Positions 1 to 13,762 are shown, numbered from the stretch's first letter. The stretch is DNA of 64,000 bases from Oncomelania hupensis (GCA_036898135.1 CM072512.1:46077808-46141807); one strand, 5' to 3'. The notes: a model not told the origin generated them from the sequence alone. Made by a program: numbers and translations.

Positions 1-890
1 GGTTCTGCTTAGATTTGTTGACTGCTATTGTTATTGCTAGGTTATTATTTTTATATGCTTGTATTGTTATTTTAGTGTTATAATCAAATGTTTACAATGG
101 TTTTACTGTGAAGAGCATTGTGCCTTATCGTAGATCACGAAACGGTGCTTTTTAAATCAGCTTCATCATCATCATCATCATCATCATCTTCTTCTTCTTC
201 TTCTTCTTCTTCTTCTTCTTCTTCTTCGCTAGAGCTAGAGCTAGAGCTAGAGCTAGAATTAGAAGCCTTCTTCTTCTTCTTCTTCTTCTTCTTCTTCTTC
301 TTCTTCTTCGTCATCGTCGTCGTCGTCGCCGTCGTCTTTGTTCATTGATTGTCTCACAGACTGACGAGGAAGCAACTTAGATGAAGTGAAGCGCGACTTT
401 TTTTTCCTTTTTTTTTCTTATTCTTCCTCTTCCCTGGCCATCTTCGATCACTGATACTACAACTACTACTTTAACGCTTCTAAAATAATACCAGACTACT
501 ATAACATCCGCAGTTCTCTTACAAAGACAGCACTGTCTGTCGCCTCCTTCGTTAGAGGATGTTCAAGGGAGGCAACCAGATGAAAGGACCGGTAACTCCA
601 TCAGCCAAAGCGCATGCGCAACCACAAAGACGCTTCCGACGGGAGATGACGTTTTACGTCCTCTTGCACTAAAGGGCTACCCGTCTACCTAATCATACCA
701 CTCGTCTAACACTTCCGGCTGCGCTTGCGCACTAACGTGGAAGCTTTTAGTAATTAGAGGACGTCATTAAATTCAGCCTTGAGTGAAGGAAGCAGTGTCA
801 TTTTTGTCACCACGCTGAACTTTACAAAAAGTACACAACTAAAATTGTAGTCGTAGAGTTAGGATAATCTTCTTCTTTTCTTTTTTTTTG
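1..890. other. Intergenic DNA with a possible promoter-like patch
   Basis: No protein gene is recognised. Apart from the compound microsatellite at 163-336, the notable part is about 590-770. It combines a GCGCATGCGCA element (NRF-1-like), a TGACGT half CRE, an ACTTCCGGCT ETS-type site and a second TGCGCTTGCGCA element. Such clusters are typical of animal housekeeping promoters, but no downstream exon is recognisable, so promoter function is only an inference. Confidence 0.35.
163..336. repeat. Compound microsatellite (TCA)n-(TTC)n-(GCTAGA)5-(TTC)n-(GTC)n
   Basis: Five abutting simple repeats are visible: TCA to about 187, TTC to 227, GCTAGA hexamers 228-258, TTC 268-309, then CGT/GTC units. 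Conceptual translation gives Ser, Leu-Glu and Phe homopolymers, which is a repeat artefact and not a gene. Confidence 0.9.
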
Positions 891-894
891 TAGT

Positions 895-1115
895 CATGGA
901 AACACAAATTCTGATAATATTGCCACGTCACCAGAGCATCAGGCCTTGCAACGACCAAGGCACGGTGCAAGGAGGCAGAAGAAGAGAGACAGAAGAAGAG
1001 AGAGACAGAAAAAGATGTGGGAGGACATCATTCGAGAATGGACTGGTTTGACACTGAAAGAAGCCATGAGGGTTTGCTGAAGACAGAGAAAGATAGAGTG
1101 CGCTGGTTAAATGAT
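895..1115 (+). mobile_element. RTE-like LINE, 3' fragment
   Basis: This stretch matches the last ~220 bases of the RTE-like reverse transcriptase at 35453-36633: CACGTCACCAGA, then a Lys/Arg-rich GRRR..KKRW region, IREWTGLTL, and the final RWSMLVK-like codons. Internal insertions and stops make it non-coding. It is a dead 5'-truncated copy without the GGATA tail seen in the better copies. Confidence 0.75.
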
Positions 1116-1418
1116 ATTGATTTAAAAAAATGTAAAATCGTGAATGTTCGCTGTTTTGCTATTTAAAATGAGGCAACTACCTTTATTTCACTCCACTTTT
1201 TATCTGTTCGCAACAGTATACGAAACTGAAATAGTAACGGCTCCGGAAAAGAGGGATTCACCCCACCCCACCCTTTCCCATCCACTTCCCTCACCTTCTC
1301 ATATCACTCCCCCAACACACACCCTCACTCCCCGCGCACACTTTCTATTTTAGATTTTGAAGGCGTTTCTTAATAATTTCAAATCACTGTTGATTTTTCT
1401 TCTGTTTCTCTTTGCTCG

Positions 1419-1472
<54 letters not shown>

Positions 1473-1478
1473 TCTCTC
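1419..1478. repeat. (TC)n microsatellite
   Basis: Nearly pure TC dinucleotides with a few C or T interruptions. Confidence 0.9.
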
Positions 1479-2287
1479 CCCTTTTTCACCCTGCACCAAG
1501 TTTTGGTTAGTATCTTGACAGTTCACTTTGCACTTCTCAACCCAAAACCAGCATCCACCGTTTAGTCTGTCAACAATCTTCTCCCAGAAAAAAAAGTGAT
1601 CTGCATCATTTAATCAGACTAAAATAGAGAAGGACGGGAGGAGGGTGGGGGGTGGGGATTGTGACGGTAGTGGTTAGCGGAGAAAAGGGACCATTTTGTT
1701 TCTCTTTCAAACAAATGGACGAATTTAAAAAAGCACCATTTTATCTTAGTTTCAAGAAAAGACATGGCGTGGAGGGTGGGTCGGGGGGGGGGGGGGGTTG
1801 AGCATGGGAGTGGGTGGACGGATGGAAGGATGTGGATGGATGGATGGATGGATGCGTTGGAAGCGTAAAAGAGGGGGAGGTGAGTTGAAGGGGGTAGTCT
1901 GTGTTTCAACGAAGAAAGGGAAGAAAACCACACCATTTTGTTTTGAGTTTCAAGCCAAAAAGCATGTGGGGTTGGGGGACGGGGCTGAAGGAGAAAGGTG
2001 ATAGGGGAGTGAGGGAATTAAAGTAAAACAAAGCCTTGACAGACCAGTAGCGGAACCGGAAAGGCCAGACCGGAAGCACGTGACGTGGAGAGACAGGCGG
2101 GATAAGCTCCAAGACGTCTTCTTTGGCTACAAGGCCCAAAGACAAGACGGAAGATCACTGGTGAGAGGTGCCCAGCGCCTAACTCAGGGTTCGTTATGGC
2201 ATGGTGCTACATCATGGCAGAAGAAAGCTACGGTGTTTTTATACAGTGGCAAAACAATCGAAGTTGGGCCCCAAAGACGAGACGAAG

Positions 2288-2333
<46 letters not shown>
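2288..2333. repeat. (ATC)n microsatellite
   Basis: About fifteen uninterrupted ATC units, read as poly-Ser, poly-Ile or poly-Asp in different frames. Confidence 0.95.
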
Positions 2334-2335
<2 letters not shown>

Positions 2336-3475
2336 TGATCCAATGAGGTTGCTGGTGCTTCATCCATGGTTCATATTGGCACGACACTCCATCAGTGCTT
2401 GACATCTATAAACAGTGTGTATTTAACATCGCTTCGGTAAAAAGAAAAATTACATGAAGTAAACAAACTATAAACAGCTAAGAACGACTAAGATTTGTTA
2501 GGCATAAAAGTGTCGTAGTAGTAATACTAATAGACTGTTATAATAGTAGTTTATTACGGACTACTTTCTGAGCAGTAGCACCGTTATTAAGAAGTGAGGC
2601 AACACAGGCGCCCGACTGAATACAGGCGAAAGCTGAATATTTTGCGGTAACAACACTTTAAGGTTTACAATGCACGTCTTTAAACAATATGCTACGTGAA
2701 ACTAAATTACCACTAATTTCAGCGTTAGTCTTCAATACTCACCCAACCCCTCCACCATCAACACTAACCCCCACCCACCCCGTCCCTCCACAAGTACCGC
2801 TATTCATTTTCTACATTCTTTATTTTTAACTCCGATGGGTTTTCTTTCCATTCTTTTATTCGCTCTGGTCACCTACCACTTCCACCCGTCCGTATAAAAA
2901 ACACCTCTCCTGTCTGCATTCCATCAGACAACGGATTTAATTTTTTGTTTTAAAGCACACGCACTGTAATGATTTTGCCTTGATGGAGTCTTCGCATTCG
3001 TTGTTTTAAACCGATTGCAATGCCAGACTCGACTCAACTTGGTTGTCCCTTCTCCCAAATGCCCGGTCGCCAAGGATTGTGATCAGTCGTCTGGGCGTCA
3101 GACGATGCGCCCAAAGGTAGCAAATGGGCGCCTCGGGCGCCTTGAGTTAGATCCTGTATCGGCCAGCACAGTGAGCAGTTCTTGAGTAGGTAAGTGATTC
3201 TTTTTTTTTAATGTCGCATAAGATTTTTTTTAACATTTCTTTGTAATATCTGCACAAGGATGAGTCATTTATAAAGTCCTGTCTAATGTCTATAATGCAA
3301 GATAATGTTTTTAAAATGCCGGCTTTGAAGACAAGATAGACATGTCCAGCCTGATACTTTCAACAGATTTATTATATCACTAGTGGTTTTTGTACCCTGG
3401 CAAGCCAGGGTACACATGATGTGGTTTAAAATGTAGACAGAGAGAATCTTTGTCTGCGAGTTTCATTTGGACGAT

Positions 3476-3665
3476 GATACCTCCCCATATCCCCCTTGAT
3501 ACCTCACCATACCCCCCCCCTGATACCTTCCCGTCCCCCCCCATGATGCCTCATCATACCCCCTTGATACCTCCCCGAACCCACTTGATACCTCCCCATA
3601 CCCCCTTGATACCTTCCATACCCCCTTGGTTCCTAACTGTACCCTCCTTGATACTTCCCCGTTGA
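3476..3665. repeat. Degenerate ~21-bp minisatellite
   Basis: Repeats of a GATACCTCCCCATACCCCCTT-like unit with variable C runs. Similar motifs continue weakly to 3800. No coding signal is convincing. Confidence 0.7.
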
Positions 3666-3813
3666 TCGTTTCGCAGGTATGGATGAAAGGAATCGACCAT
3701 CACCATACCACCTTATATATACCCGTATCCCCGTTATGCCTACCCATGCCCCTTTAAACCTACCCGTAGCCCCCTTTTACCTAAACGTACCACCCCATCC
3801 CGATCCTTGGTAG

Positions 3814-3814
3814 T

Positions 3815-3870
<56 letters not shown>
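3814..3870. repeat. (TAA)n microsatellite
   Basis: TAA units with one A-rich interruption. Confidence 0.9.
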
Positions 3871-3873
<3 letters not shown>

Positions 3874-3989
3874 TAATAATGAATATAGAATAATACAAAT
3901 AGAAATCAGAAAAAACACCAAGGTTTTAAAATAAAATTTGATATAAGATATTATAATTGTTATTATAATAATAATTATTATTATTAGTT

Positions 3990-3993
3990 TATA

Positions 3994-4090
<97 letters not shown>

Positions 4091-4238
4091 GTAAATTAAA
4101 GGTAAAAAGCCTAAATTAAAAAGAAAAATATCCATATTGTAGTGTAAAAAAAATAATAAATGGCCCACGTCAGATTTGAACTTGGGTCGCCCTGGACGGT
4201 GGGCGAATCTTTTACTAAGTAAGCTACCAAGGCTTCCT
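3990..4238 (-). mobile_element. Possible tRNA-derived SINE with long (TTA)n tail
   Basis: On the minus strand, 4238-4160 resembles a tRNA head: a TTGGTAGCTTACTTAGTAA segment in the A-box position, and AAGTTCAAATC in the B-box position about 45 bases later. It is followed by a short body and a (TTA)n tail of about 100 bases at 3990-4090. Tails of simple repeats after a tRNA head fit a SINE. The A box is poor, so confidence is limited; a decayed tRNA pseudogene beside a microsatellite is the alternative. Confidence 0.45.
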
Positions 4239-4639
4239 AGAAAGACCATCAATTTTTTGGTCTATATGGGAAAACATGCTGAAACCTCAATTTGATTTTT
4301 AATGGAAGCGCGTGGAATGAGGCTATTGCAGTTTGTGGACATTTTGTTTATTTATTTATCTCAGAAACGGTTAAACGTTCGGTAAGGAAATGTCGGCTAT
4401 AACGATTTCGCTGGTTTTGAGCACACAGCAGGCCGATCCGTAGCGCCCAGCACCTGCCCAGATCAGCGTCCATACCGGACAAACTTTATAGTAGAGGCGA
4501 AGAAGGACTTCCGGCTAAGCAATTTATATATATAGATTAACCATTCCCTGCTTCGCTCTCAGGGTATGGCATATAAAACCCAGGCAGGACCTCATATGGG
4601 CCGCCTAATCAACACCTGAATTGATCTGTACACCATTTG

Positions 4640-4862
4640 TCCCATCGCCGTAGCTCAAGTGGTAGAGCTTTCGCCTGGCACACTGATGACCCAGGTTTGA
4701 ATCCCGTGGTGGGCGAAATCAAAAGTGGCCATTTTGCACTGTCAGTTTTAGTAGTATGATTGCTCTGGTGGTTCAGTGTTATTTAGGTCCCATACCCGTT
4801 GTGCCCTGAGAAGTTGTTCCCGTCTGTGGGGTCGACAACAGAACATATTGTTAAAATTACCA
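4640..4862 (+). mobile_element. tRNA-derived SINE
   Basis: The head has a good polymerase III A box (TAGCTCAAGTGG) and, about 45 bases on, a B box (GGTTTGAATCC). The D stem pairs (GCTC with GAGC), but the acceptor and anticodon stems do not form a good tRNA. A ~150-base unrelated body follows. Together this indicates a tRNA-derived SINE and not a functional tRNA gene. Confidence 0.65.
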
Positions 4863-4869
4863 CGCATAT

Positions 4870-6800
4870 ACAAAGACAATTTGCAAAGAGAAAGTGTTTT
4901 GGAAATATTTTTTTACGTAACGAAAGCTTACGACCGAGTTTGAAAAGCTAGACTGATGTATACATTAAAACAAATTGGGTTGTCTGATCGTATATATATT
5001 AGTACTTTTTAAAAAATATAAATATAAAGATTAATTGGGGAACTCATATTCTAGTTTTGTAAGTGATATGGGAATTCTACAATGTTCTATAATATCTCAA
5101 ATTTTATTTAATAAATTAATTTGTAATTTGCCGACAGTTTTGGGTAATAGCGTAATGCTTGCTCAATATGCAGATGATATAGCTATATAGATGAATGTAG
5201 ATGTAAGAAAGGAAACCTCTTTGCATAAAATAAAACAGATTAAAAAATTATATCAAAAGGAAGTAGACAACATCACTCAGTTTCTGAATGAGAATGGCCT
5301 TGAACAGTGAAAAGAAAAATCTAATTTGTTACTTTTTAATAATGATCAAGAACCAAGACAGTTTCCAAAATTAGTAATTGAAAATGAAGAACTAAAATAT
5401 GTTAAAGAGGTTAAATTTTTAGGCGTGTATTTAACATGTGCCTACATTGGAAAAGACATATAGAGTACTTAATACAAAAGGCTGTTAAAAGTTATAACCT
5501 ATTGACAATGATAAGTAGACAATCTTGGGGACAAGATGAAAATACATTAGTTCATTTAGCTAAGGCCTTATAGTGAGATCAAAGTTAACTTATGGACAGG
5601 AAGCATATTTATCATCTAACTGTTACCTAAAAAGGTTATAAAGCGTAGAAAGCAAGGCAATAAAATTAACTTTAGGACGGCCTTTTCATATAAAAACAAC
5701 AGTAGCATATAAACGTGCAGGGATTATGAATTTAGATGAATGGAGGAGATTGTCTTGTGCGAAATCTATACTCAGAGCTAAAGCAGTAAACAATAGCGCA
5801 AATCAAGAGCTTTTTATTAGATCGGATATAGATTTTCCAAAACAAGGCAAAATGTGTACTCTTTTCAAACAGTAACAAGGTATACTTAAGATCTTATTCA
5901 GTTAGATATAACACATATTGATAATTTACATAAAGATGTAATACTTGTATGGGATCTTGAAACAGCGCATTTCAATATACATTACTGTAAGGAAACAAAA
6001 AAGGAGTCAAAATCCAAATGTTATTGCAGTAGAAGTTCGTAACCATTGTGTGAGGAATATTCAGGAAAATTAAAACAGGAGAGACATGAGCTGCTTTTGT
6101 TATACCAGATTTAAAAATATTAGAATCGTTTTATATAGGGAACGGTTATTCGATTTTTACTGCAGAATTAATTGCTATATTTTAATGGCTCTCAATAAAA
6201 TTTATGTCTGAATATATCTAGTATAGTTCTATGCGTAGATTCTCTTTCTGTTCTAGATGCTTTAAAATCTAATATTAACTGTGAACAAAAAGAGATATTT
6301 TGTGAGAATTTTTAAGAACGTTATTCATGGTTTCATAATTAGTGGTACTGATGTGACCTTTCGCTGGATTCCATCACATTGCGGATTTTTATATAAGAAT
6401 TGGGTTGACCGTGATGCGAAATTAGGTGCTTTAAATATTAATTCTCTGTCAGTTAAAATAAATATGTATTCTAAATGAATTCAGAACAATATTGAAAACA
6501 ATATTGTAAAGAAACTTCAGTTCAATACAAATTATACAAATCTTCCTGGAATTCCCAGATCAGTTTCATCTATGGCAAACAGAATTTTATTAAATTCGAT
6601 GAAAACCAAATTTGGTAAAAATGTGAAGTGCATTTGTTACGAACTCTTAACTCTAAAACATAGTATTTGATTGTATTCACATTCATCACATTTTATCCTC
6701 TGAAGTAAATACTATAACATCAGTTAAAAACAGTTACAATGATTTAAGTGTGGGATTTGCAAAAGCTTTAATTATCCAGTCGCTCGTTTTATTTAACTGA
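4870..6800 (+). pseudogene. Decayed I-like LINE: reverse transcriptase plus RNase H
   Basis: Broken frames preserve landmarks in the order of an I-superfamily non-LTR retrotransposon. A TKAYDRV palm motif with KQIGLSD lies near 4920-4990, and an AQYADDIAI catalytic box near 5165-5190. A KEVKFLGVYLT motif follows near 5405. An RNase H domain then shows a FTAELIAI segment near 6155, a CVDSLSVLDALKS segment near 6235 and VTFRWIPSHCGF near 6354. The ADDI aspartates and the RNase H DSLS and SHCG motifs survive, but stops and frameshifts are spread throughout. The element is 5'-truncated in the RT palm. A possible AATAAA-bearing 3' end lies around 6930. LINEs with a C-terminal RNase H belong to the I, R1 and related groups; I-like or Nimb-like is the best guess. 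Confidence 0.8.
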
Positions 6801-7100
6801 TATTGTTACATATGTTTTAATGCGGTTATAAATTATGTTTGAGTTTGTGTGAGAGAGATGAGATAGTGCCTGTGCTTATGTTTAAAAGCGTGAATGTGTG
6901 GTCTGTATCATCTTGGTTTAAAAAAAGACATTAATAAAACAGCCAACCATCGCCATCTGCCCTATCGCCAATGGTGGGCATAGACGTTAAAACTCATTGT
7001 TCACTGTACCCCAGAAAGGGCCTCAAAAATAATTGTCATTCCGCAGAATAGTGTACGTCTCACTTCATGTCTGTGTACATGATGTTAATACTGTACAATT

Positions 7101-7666
7101 CCCCCGTTGGGGTGCCGGGGGTTTCAGTATAAATAGTATCCCCACTTTCTGGAAATTTAGTGCTTTAAATTCCCACTGTCACTGTCTTTCTCATTTGCTC
7201 TTTCTCATTCCTGCTCTGTTCTATCAATCTGCTATACTATCGTCTTCTTCGCTAGACCAGTCACCTACCTTTTTTCTTGAAAACTCTTTCGGGACAAGAC
7301 TCCTTATTTGTGTATGAAGTCTGTTGGATCAGCTTGGGAATATTGGACGCTTTCTGCCGGGTGGTCACTAGGGCTTCCTATGATGTTATTATTTAGCAAT
7401 GAAGGCATTTTATATGTATGTGTTTTGTTGATAATTTATAATGATGTTTGTATTCTATTTTGTTTTTTTAAACGGGGGTTCGATAAATTAGAGTACAGCC
7501 TCAGCGTCCCCAGCGTGGGATGTCTTTATTGTAAAGTGACTGGCTGGTGGAGAGCTTTCAGTTTTACCACGGCAGATATTTTATGCGGATCAGGGGTTGT
7601 CCGGTCCTGATTTGGCTCGGAAGAGTCCGCTGGACTTAAAGCAATAAATATGTAATGTATTGTTAT
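7101..7666 (+). mobile_element. 0.6-kb retroposed family, copy A
   Basis: This is the reference-orientation copy of a family seen at least eight times here. It starts with CCCCCGTTGGGGTGCCGGGG, has TATAAATAG 38 bases in, and carries a hydrophobic reading frame (7308-7610, starting MCMKSVGSAWEYW) preceded by a short Ser/Leu-rich frame. It ends with CCGCTGGACTTAAAGCAATAA and a (TAATG)-like tail. TACTGTACAA flanks it on both sides (7089-7098 and 7667-7676). A 10-bp duplication and a simple 3' tail indicate target-primed reverse transcription. Family identity is unknown to me. Confidence 0.8.
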
Positions 7667-7763
7667 TACTGTACAAGGCGACCGGTAATTTATTATACAA
7701 AACAATACGTATAAGTATAATTAATTAATTGCCACTACGTTTCATTGTAGGCATGGAACCTCC

Positions 7764-9250
<1,487 letters not shown>

Positions 9251-9257
9251 ATTAGGG

Positions 9258-9260
<3 letters not shown>

Positions 9261-9320
<60 letters not shown>
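9261..9320. repeat. (GA)n microsatellite
   Basis: About 30 uninterrupted GA units, with further GA-rich sequence to 9333. Confidence 0.95.
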
Positions 9321-9324
<4 letters not shown>

Positions 9325-9536
9325 GAGAGAGAGGCTGACTGACTGAGTGAATGGTTTATTAATGTTTTAGGCTACGTGCCTCTTTCACAACATAACACAC
9401 AATCAAAAAAATGAAACACTTCGCGCGTTATGCGTGGGAAAAGAATTTTTTTTTAAAATTCACACACACACTGGCACTCGCTTAAGAGACAAATGAAATG
9501 ACAATGATTAACCTCAAAATAAACATTGGAAATAAA

Positions 9537-9634
9537 TGCTTCATACTCATCTTTTTTCTATGTTTTGGATTACATATAATTAATAATTAGCCTATATGTA
9601 ATCCAAAACATAGAAAAAAGATGAGTATGAAGCA
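9537..9634. repeat. Perfect 42-bp inverted repeat (hairpin)
   Basis: The arms 9537-9578 and 9593-9634 are exact reverse complements over 42 bases, separated by a 14-base AT-rich spacer. The outermost bases are TGCTTCATAC and GTATGAAGCA. No open frame or TSD is evident. It may be a young foldback, a MITE remnant, or an assembly or template-switch palindrome. Confidence 0.95.
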
Positions 9635-9704
9635 AACTAAGCAAAATGACCCTCTCGCAGGAGACGAGATCTTGCTGTAAGTAAGCATACTTGCGCTCCA
9701 GCCC

Positions 9705-10060
9705 TTAAGATCTTGCAGTAGTGCTAAGATGTCTAGAACGCATTTTAAGAGCATTCACAAGAAAAAATGACAGCGCCTTTAACAAGCTCATGTTTGCCCA
9801 TAATTCACAATTACTAGAAATACGTTTACAATCCACGATGTTTGGTTCAATAAATTTATCTCTCATTGATTGATATAGTGGGCAAACAAACAATACGTGG
9901 GCTACGTCTTCAATACTGACAATGCAAAATGGACAGTTTTTGCTGTTGCTATTGACATCAAATCTGTGCAGGTTTGGGTTTATTGGCAACATTTCTGCTC
10001 TAAGCTTAGTAATAGCTAGACGAAAAAGTTGATAACAGATCGCCCCCCCCCCCCCCACAC
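9705..10060 (-). pseudogene. LINE ORF2 C-terminal fragment with zinc knuckle
   Basis: The minus-strand frame contains LAITKLRAEMLPINPNLHR, then a Cys-His cluster (CPFC...EDVAHVLFVCPLY) and a trailing QSMRDKF segment. That arrangement (CxxC, ~8 residues, H, 4 residues, C-P-x-Y) is the usual C-terminal knuckle of APE-type LINE ORF2 proteins. Nothing upstream resembles its RT, so it is a 5'-truncated relic. Confidence 0.7.
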
Positions 10061-10187
10061 CCCTCCCTGTAATATGTGCATAAGATATGGGCTGAAATTT
10101 GGGTGAGAGACTGACAAATGACAGCGACGTTGACAAAAGACAATGAACTAAAAATAAAAAGTATACAAGGGTTTTCCCGGGTTCATG

Positions 10188-10192
<5 letters not shown>

Positions 10193-10250
<58 letters not shown>
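10193..10250. repeat. (GT)n microsatellite
   Basis: About 29 GT units. Confidence 0.95.
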
Positions 10251-10251
<1 letters not shown>

Positions 10252-10259
10252 AAACGGAA

Positions 10260-12440
10260 AGGTACAGTGGATTTTTAGCGGATTCTGCATAATCGGTGGT
10301 GGATTGCGGTCAAGGTGGCGGTTTGTCGGGTGTAAGTGGGCTGAGTGTGTTGAAGGCGATTTTGCGATTCTGGTGGATGTTTTGCGGCTTTGGATGAGAT
10401 CGGCAAACGCGTTTTGAAGAACTTAAAATTTTATGTGGTGGTTCTGTGTGACAGAATTGCTGATTCTGCGGAATTGACTGTGGGATCTAAGGACTTGGCG
10501 GGTTTGTTTGGGCAAATCGCGGGTTTGGTTGTCTATTGTTAATATTGCGGTAGGTGGCGATTGATTGCCGATACAGTTGTTTTGGGCTCGGCATTGCTGA
10601 ATTCGTGATTCGGGGAATTACAGGAATCTGACTCTGCACAAGTTTTGATAGTACATTCACATGTAAGAAAGAAAATATTTATTGTTCAAGAATTCAGTAA
10701 ATGTTAAGTAGAAGTTTAAGCTGGTTAAATTCTTACAATGTTAATGTTAAATCTTTTTAATTAATTTATTTATGGGAGTTTATTTTTTAAATAGATTTTT
10801 GTTGTTGTTGTTCCCACAACTACGCGTACACATTGTTAACATGCTTTGTCAATAGATGATTCAGCCCCGGTGCTTGAATCCTGATATATGCAACTCGAAT
10901 TCGTTTATCCACGCAGCCTGTTCTCACTTACAATGAAGGCAGGAGTCTTCGTATAAAGTTTTCCAATTTTATTTAACAAACACCAACTGCATACAAGATC
11001 GCTTTCCGAAAATCACTTTTTACAAGCAGACAGTGCATTACTAATATAGTCTTTCTAAACTAAGAATTAAAAAAACTTCGAACATTCCAAAGTGAGACAA
11101 TAACAACCAATCAAAATAAAACTCGTCACCGGAATTACCCACTGTCTTACGTCATAGAACATTCCTCAGTTTACAAGCTATCGCCAGATAGATCTGGAAA
11201 ATTCGATCGATAAGAAACAAGTAATTCCAGAAAATTCTCAATGATACTACAACACTATCGATCGACGAAAAATATCAACTTTATACAAAGCTTTTTTTAT
11301 AGCAACAGCGCAGAATCAAATCAAAGGTAACTACACCCTGTCATCGCATGCTTTGCAAAACAAAATGATCGATCTCTCGTTTGCATCTCAATCGTAACAC
11401 AGACTTTCAATTAAATAAATGAAACGAAATAAAACTCTCTCGTTTAACTAAGACGGCGACGCGGAACCAGGCTATTAATGAGGACCCGCCTTCACCCTGT
11501 ATCATTTCCCATTTCCGACTCAATTCTTCTTTCTGTTCCTTCACTAAGTATTCTGTCATATCTGGTTTAAACGAATGTTCAAGCTATCACCTCGCCAAAG
11601 TTTGTCCTCCTGTTCACAGATACTCTTTATTCATTATATTTCTGTCTACAAACGAAAAACACTTGAGTGTCCAACATTACCATTTTATGCCTACGCTTGA
11701 AACTATACAGATAAATACTGCTTATCAGAGACAGCAGTCAAACGCATCCCATCAAGCCACATAGACCTGATAGATCTCTGATACTCAGTAACTATGTTCA
11801 AAGAGGATTTTGATGTACATTCTCGAGTAATCCACGCTGCCCAAATTGAGATGAATTAAGCTGTGTTGTACTATTGTATTATACTGTATTGAATTGTATT
11901 GTCGGCTATTGTGGTATCGTCCCTCTCTGATACTCAGGGTGACCCTGAGATTCTCAAGACAGGGAGAATTTTTAGAAAGCAGGCAGCTAAGGCGTCGCGT
12001 CGCATGGTGATGCATTATGTAACCACGCCCCAAGCAGGGCTAAGCTGATGTCCGTCCGCAGGGCATTGGGAATTCTCTTCATCTTGACACATCCACAGTC
12101 TCAGACATGAGACAACGCAAGACAGTGCAGTATCCCGCTGAGGGTGAGTATCAGACAAAGAACTTTGCAATTATCTAAAAGTCGTGTTCCGTGGCTTCCC
12201 CCCCCCCCCCCCTTTTCCTAGGCTAAAATAAGCCTAGTTGCTAAGTGCTTATTATTGCATGTAAACGCATAATCTCAGGATTTTACGTCATAACATAGAT
12301 CATAGGTAGATTCAAGATTCCGATCACTTTATTATCTCAAAAATGATAAATAAAGGCATCATTTGCTGATGGATTCAAACAAAGCCACGTGCAATTTAAA
12401 CACAATAATATACATAACATTCACACACTCCTTCACAATG
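10260..12440. other. Intergenic DNA, no gene recognised
   Basis: I see no conserved protein, RNA gene or well-bounded element. The 3' part has several TACT/TATTGTATT-type short repeats (11860-11905) and a poly-C run near 12200. Open frames are short and lack domain motifs. Confidence 0.5.
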
Positions 12441-12451
12441 GAGCCCGGAAA

Positions 12452-12996
12452 ACGTCAAATGCGCGTGCATACGCAATTGCACCCCAAACTAGTAGCTGAT
12501 TGGTCGAAAACTGTCACGCTAAACTGCGCAAGCGCAAAAGCACACGCAATTGCACATGCAACTGCACGCGCAATTGCACGTACATTTACATACGAGTCAC
12601 TTTAAAATTAGGAATGACAAATGTCCGAAAATACGTTTAATGTACCAAAATAATGTAGGCTAATGTAAATTGACAACTAATTTACAATGTAACCCTCGCT
12701 AACCACGACCTCCCTTGCCTCCAACATTCCCTCTCCATCCCATCTCCCTCCCAAATAAATTTAAAATGTTATAATAATTTACTTTGGTTTGCCTGTCTTC
12801 AATATGGCCACGGTGCAAAGCTTACGATAATTACACGCGTTTTGCGATGCGTGTTCCGTTCCATGCTTTGTCATTCCTTTTCATTAACATCCGGCGTGCA
12901 GTTTGGCGTGCAATTGCGCTTGCGCAGTTTGGCGTGTAAGTTTTGACCAATCAGCTACTAGATGGACGTGCAATTGCGCGTGCATTTGATGCTTTT
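12452..12996. mobile_element. Foldback / MITE-like element with ~105-bp inverted arms
   Basis: The arms 12452-12560 and 12889-12996 are imperfect reverse complements. Each holds CTAGTAGCTGATTGGTC, a GCGCAAGCGCAA block and repeated GCAATTGCAC units. The ~330-base centre has no coding frame. Each arm carries a CCAAT box (ATTGG or CCAAT) and an NRF-1-like GC element, so the element could bring promoter activity. Its exact ends and target duplication are unclear. Confidence 0.75.
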
Positions 12997-12999
12997 CGT

Positions 13000-13760
13000 T
13001 ACTTCGCACATAAGGTAAAGCCACAAGGGATTATCTTGTCAATATAGTGAATGGAACGTCACACATTCGATGTTATTATAAATACAACTATGGATTTAAA
13101 CTCCTTTTTAAAATAAAAATACACACACTTTTTCTCAGCAAATACGATACTTTTTTTTTTAAAAACACACAGAAAAAAACAACCGCCTTTCTGGTGTCAT
13201 TTGTGAACGATAAAGATCCGTTATTGAGACAAAGACAAAAAATATTCAATGCAAAAAATGTTTTTTACTTTTTTATTTCTACTCTGCGTATAACAATTTG
13301 CGGCAGAAAATAAAAGACTTTCTTTCCTGTAATAATATCAAGTTCCCAGACAGCAGAGTGCTGCGGAAAGCAGTCATCACGGATTAGGGAAGCTGGAGAT
13401 TATTACGTCAACGTCCCCAGCCGCCACAGCTCCGTCTACGCGCTGAGTATAATGGGCCGGCCTAAGCTAACCGTGCCTGGGACGGTCTCAGTCCTACCAG
13501 GCTCTAATAATCTGGTCTGTAGGTGACCCGCGACATGCGTTGCGGCCCTCTTGCCTTGCAGCGGGCAAATGACAGGAAGCAGCTCCTCAGGGGTCGTTCC
13601 GCACGAGACGGAGGTCAAGCAGGAGGAAACCTCGGGGTCCTCTGGAGGACAGGAAGGCAGGCAGCAAGGCGCGAAACTGATGACGTGCAGACAGAGTATC
13701 CGAGATCAACAATGGTTGTAGGCAAAATCAGAGTATGGCCTACACATTGTAGTTGACTTG
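13000..13760. other. Intergenic DNA
   Basis: No gene is recognised. It includes a 45-base dispersed-repeat segment (13566-13612) similar to 8664-8708. Confidence 0.45.
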
Positions 13761-13762
13761 AG

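Larger units (their letters stand above)
1116..3400. other. Low-complexity intergenic DNA
   Basis: No gene is recognised. The stretch holds a (TC)n tract at 1419-1478, G-rich and GGAT-type repeats at 1780-1860, an (ATC)n tract at 2288-2333 and otherwise unique-looking sequence. Open frames on both strands are products of the repeats. Confidence 0.6.

Noticed and set aside
163..336. Open frame rich in Ser, Leu-Glu and Phe
   Set aside because: It is a translation of a compound microsatellite.
4655..4725. Functional tRNA gene
   Set aside because: A and B boxes are present but acceptor and anticodon stems do not fold, and a SINE body follows.
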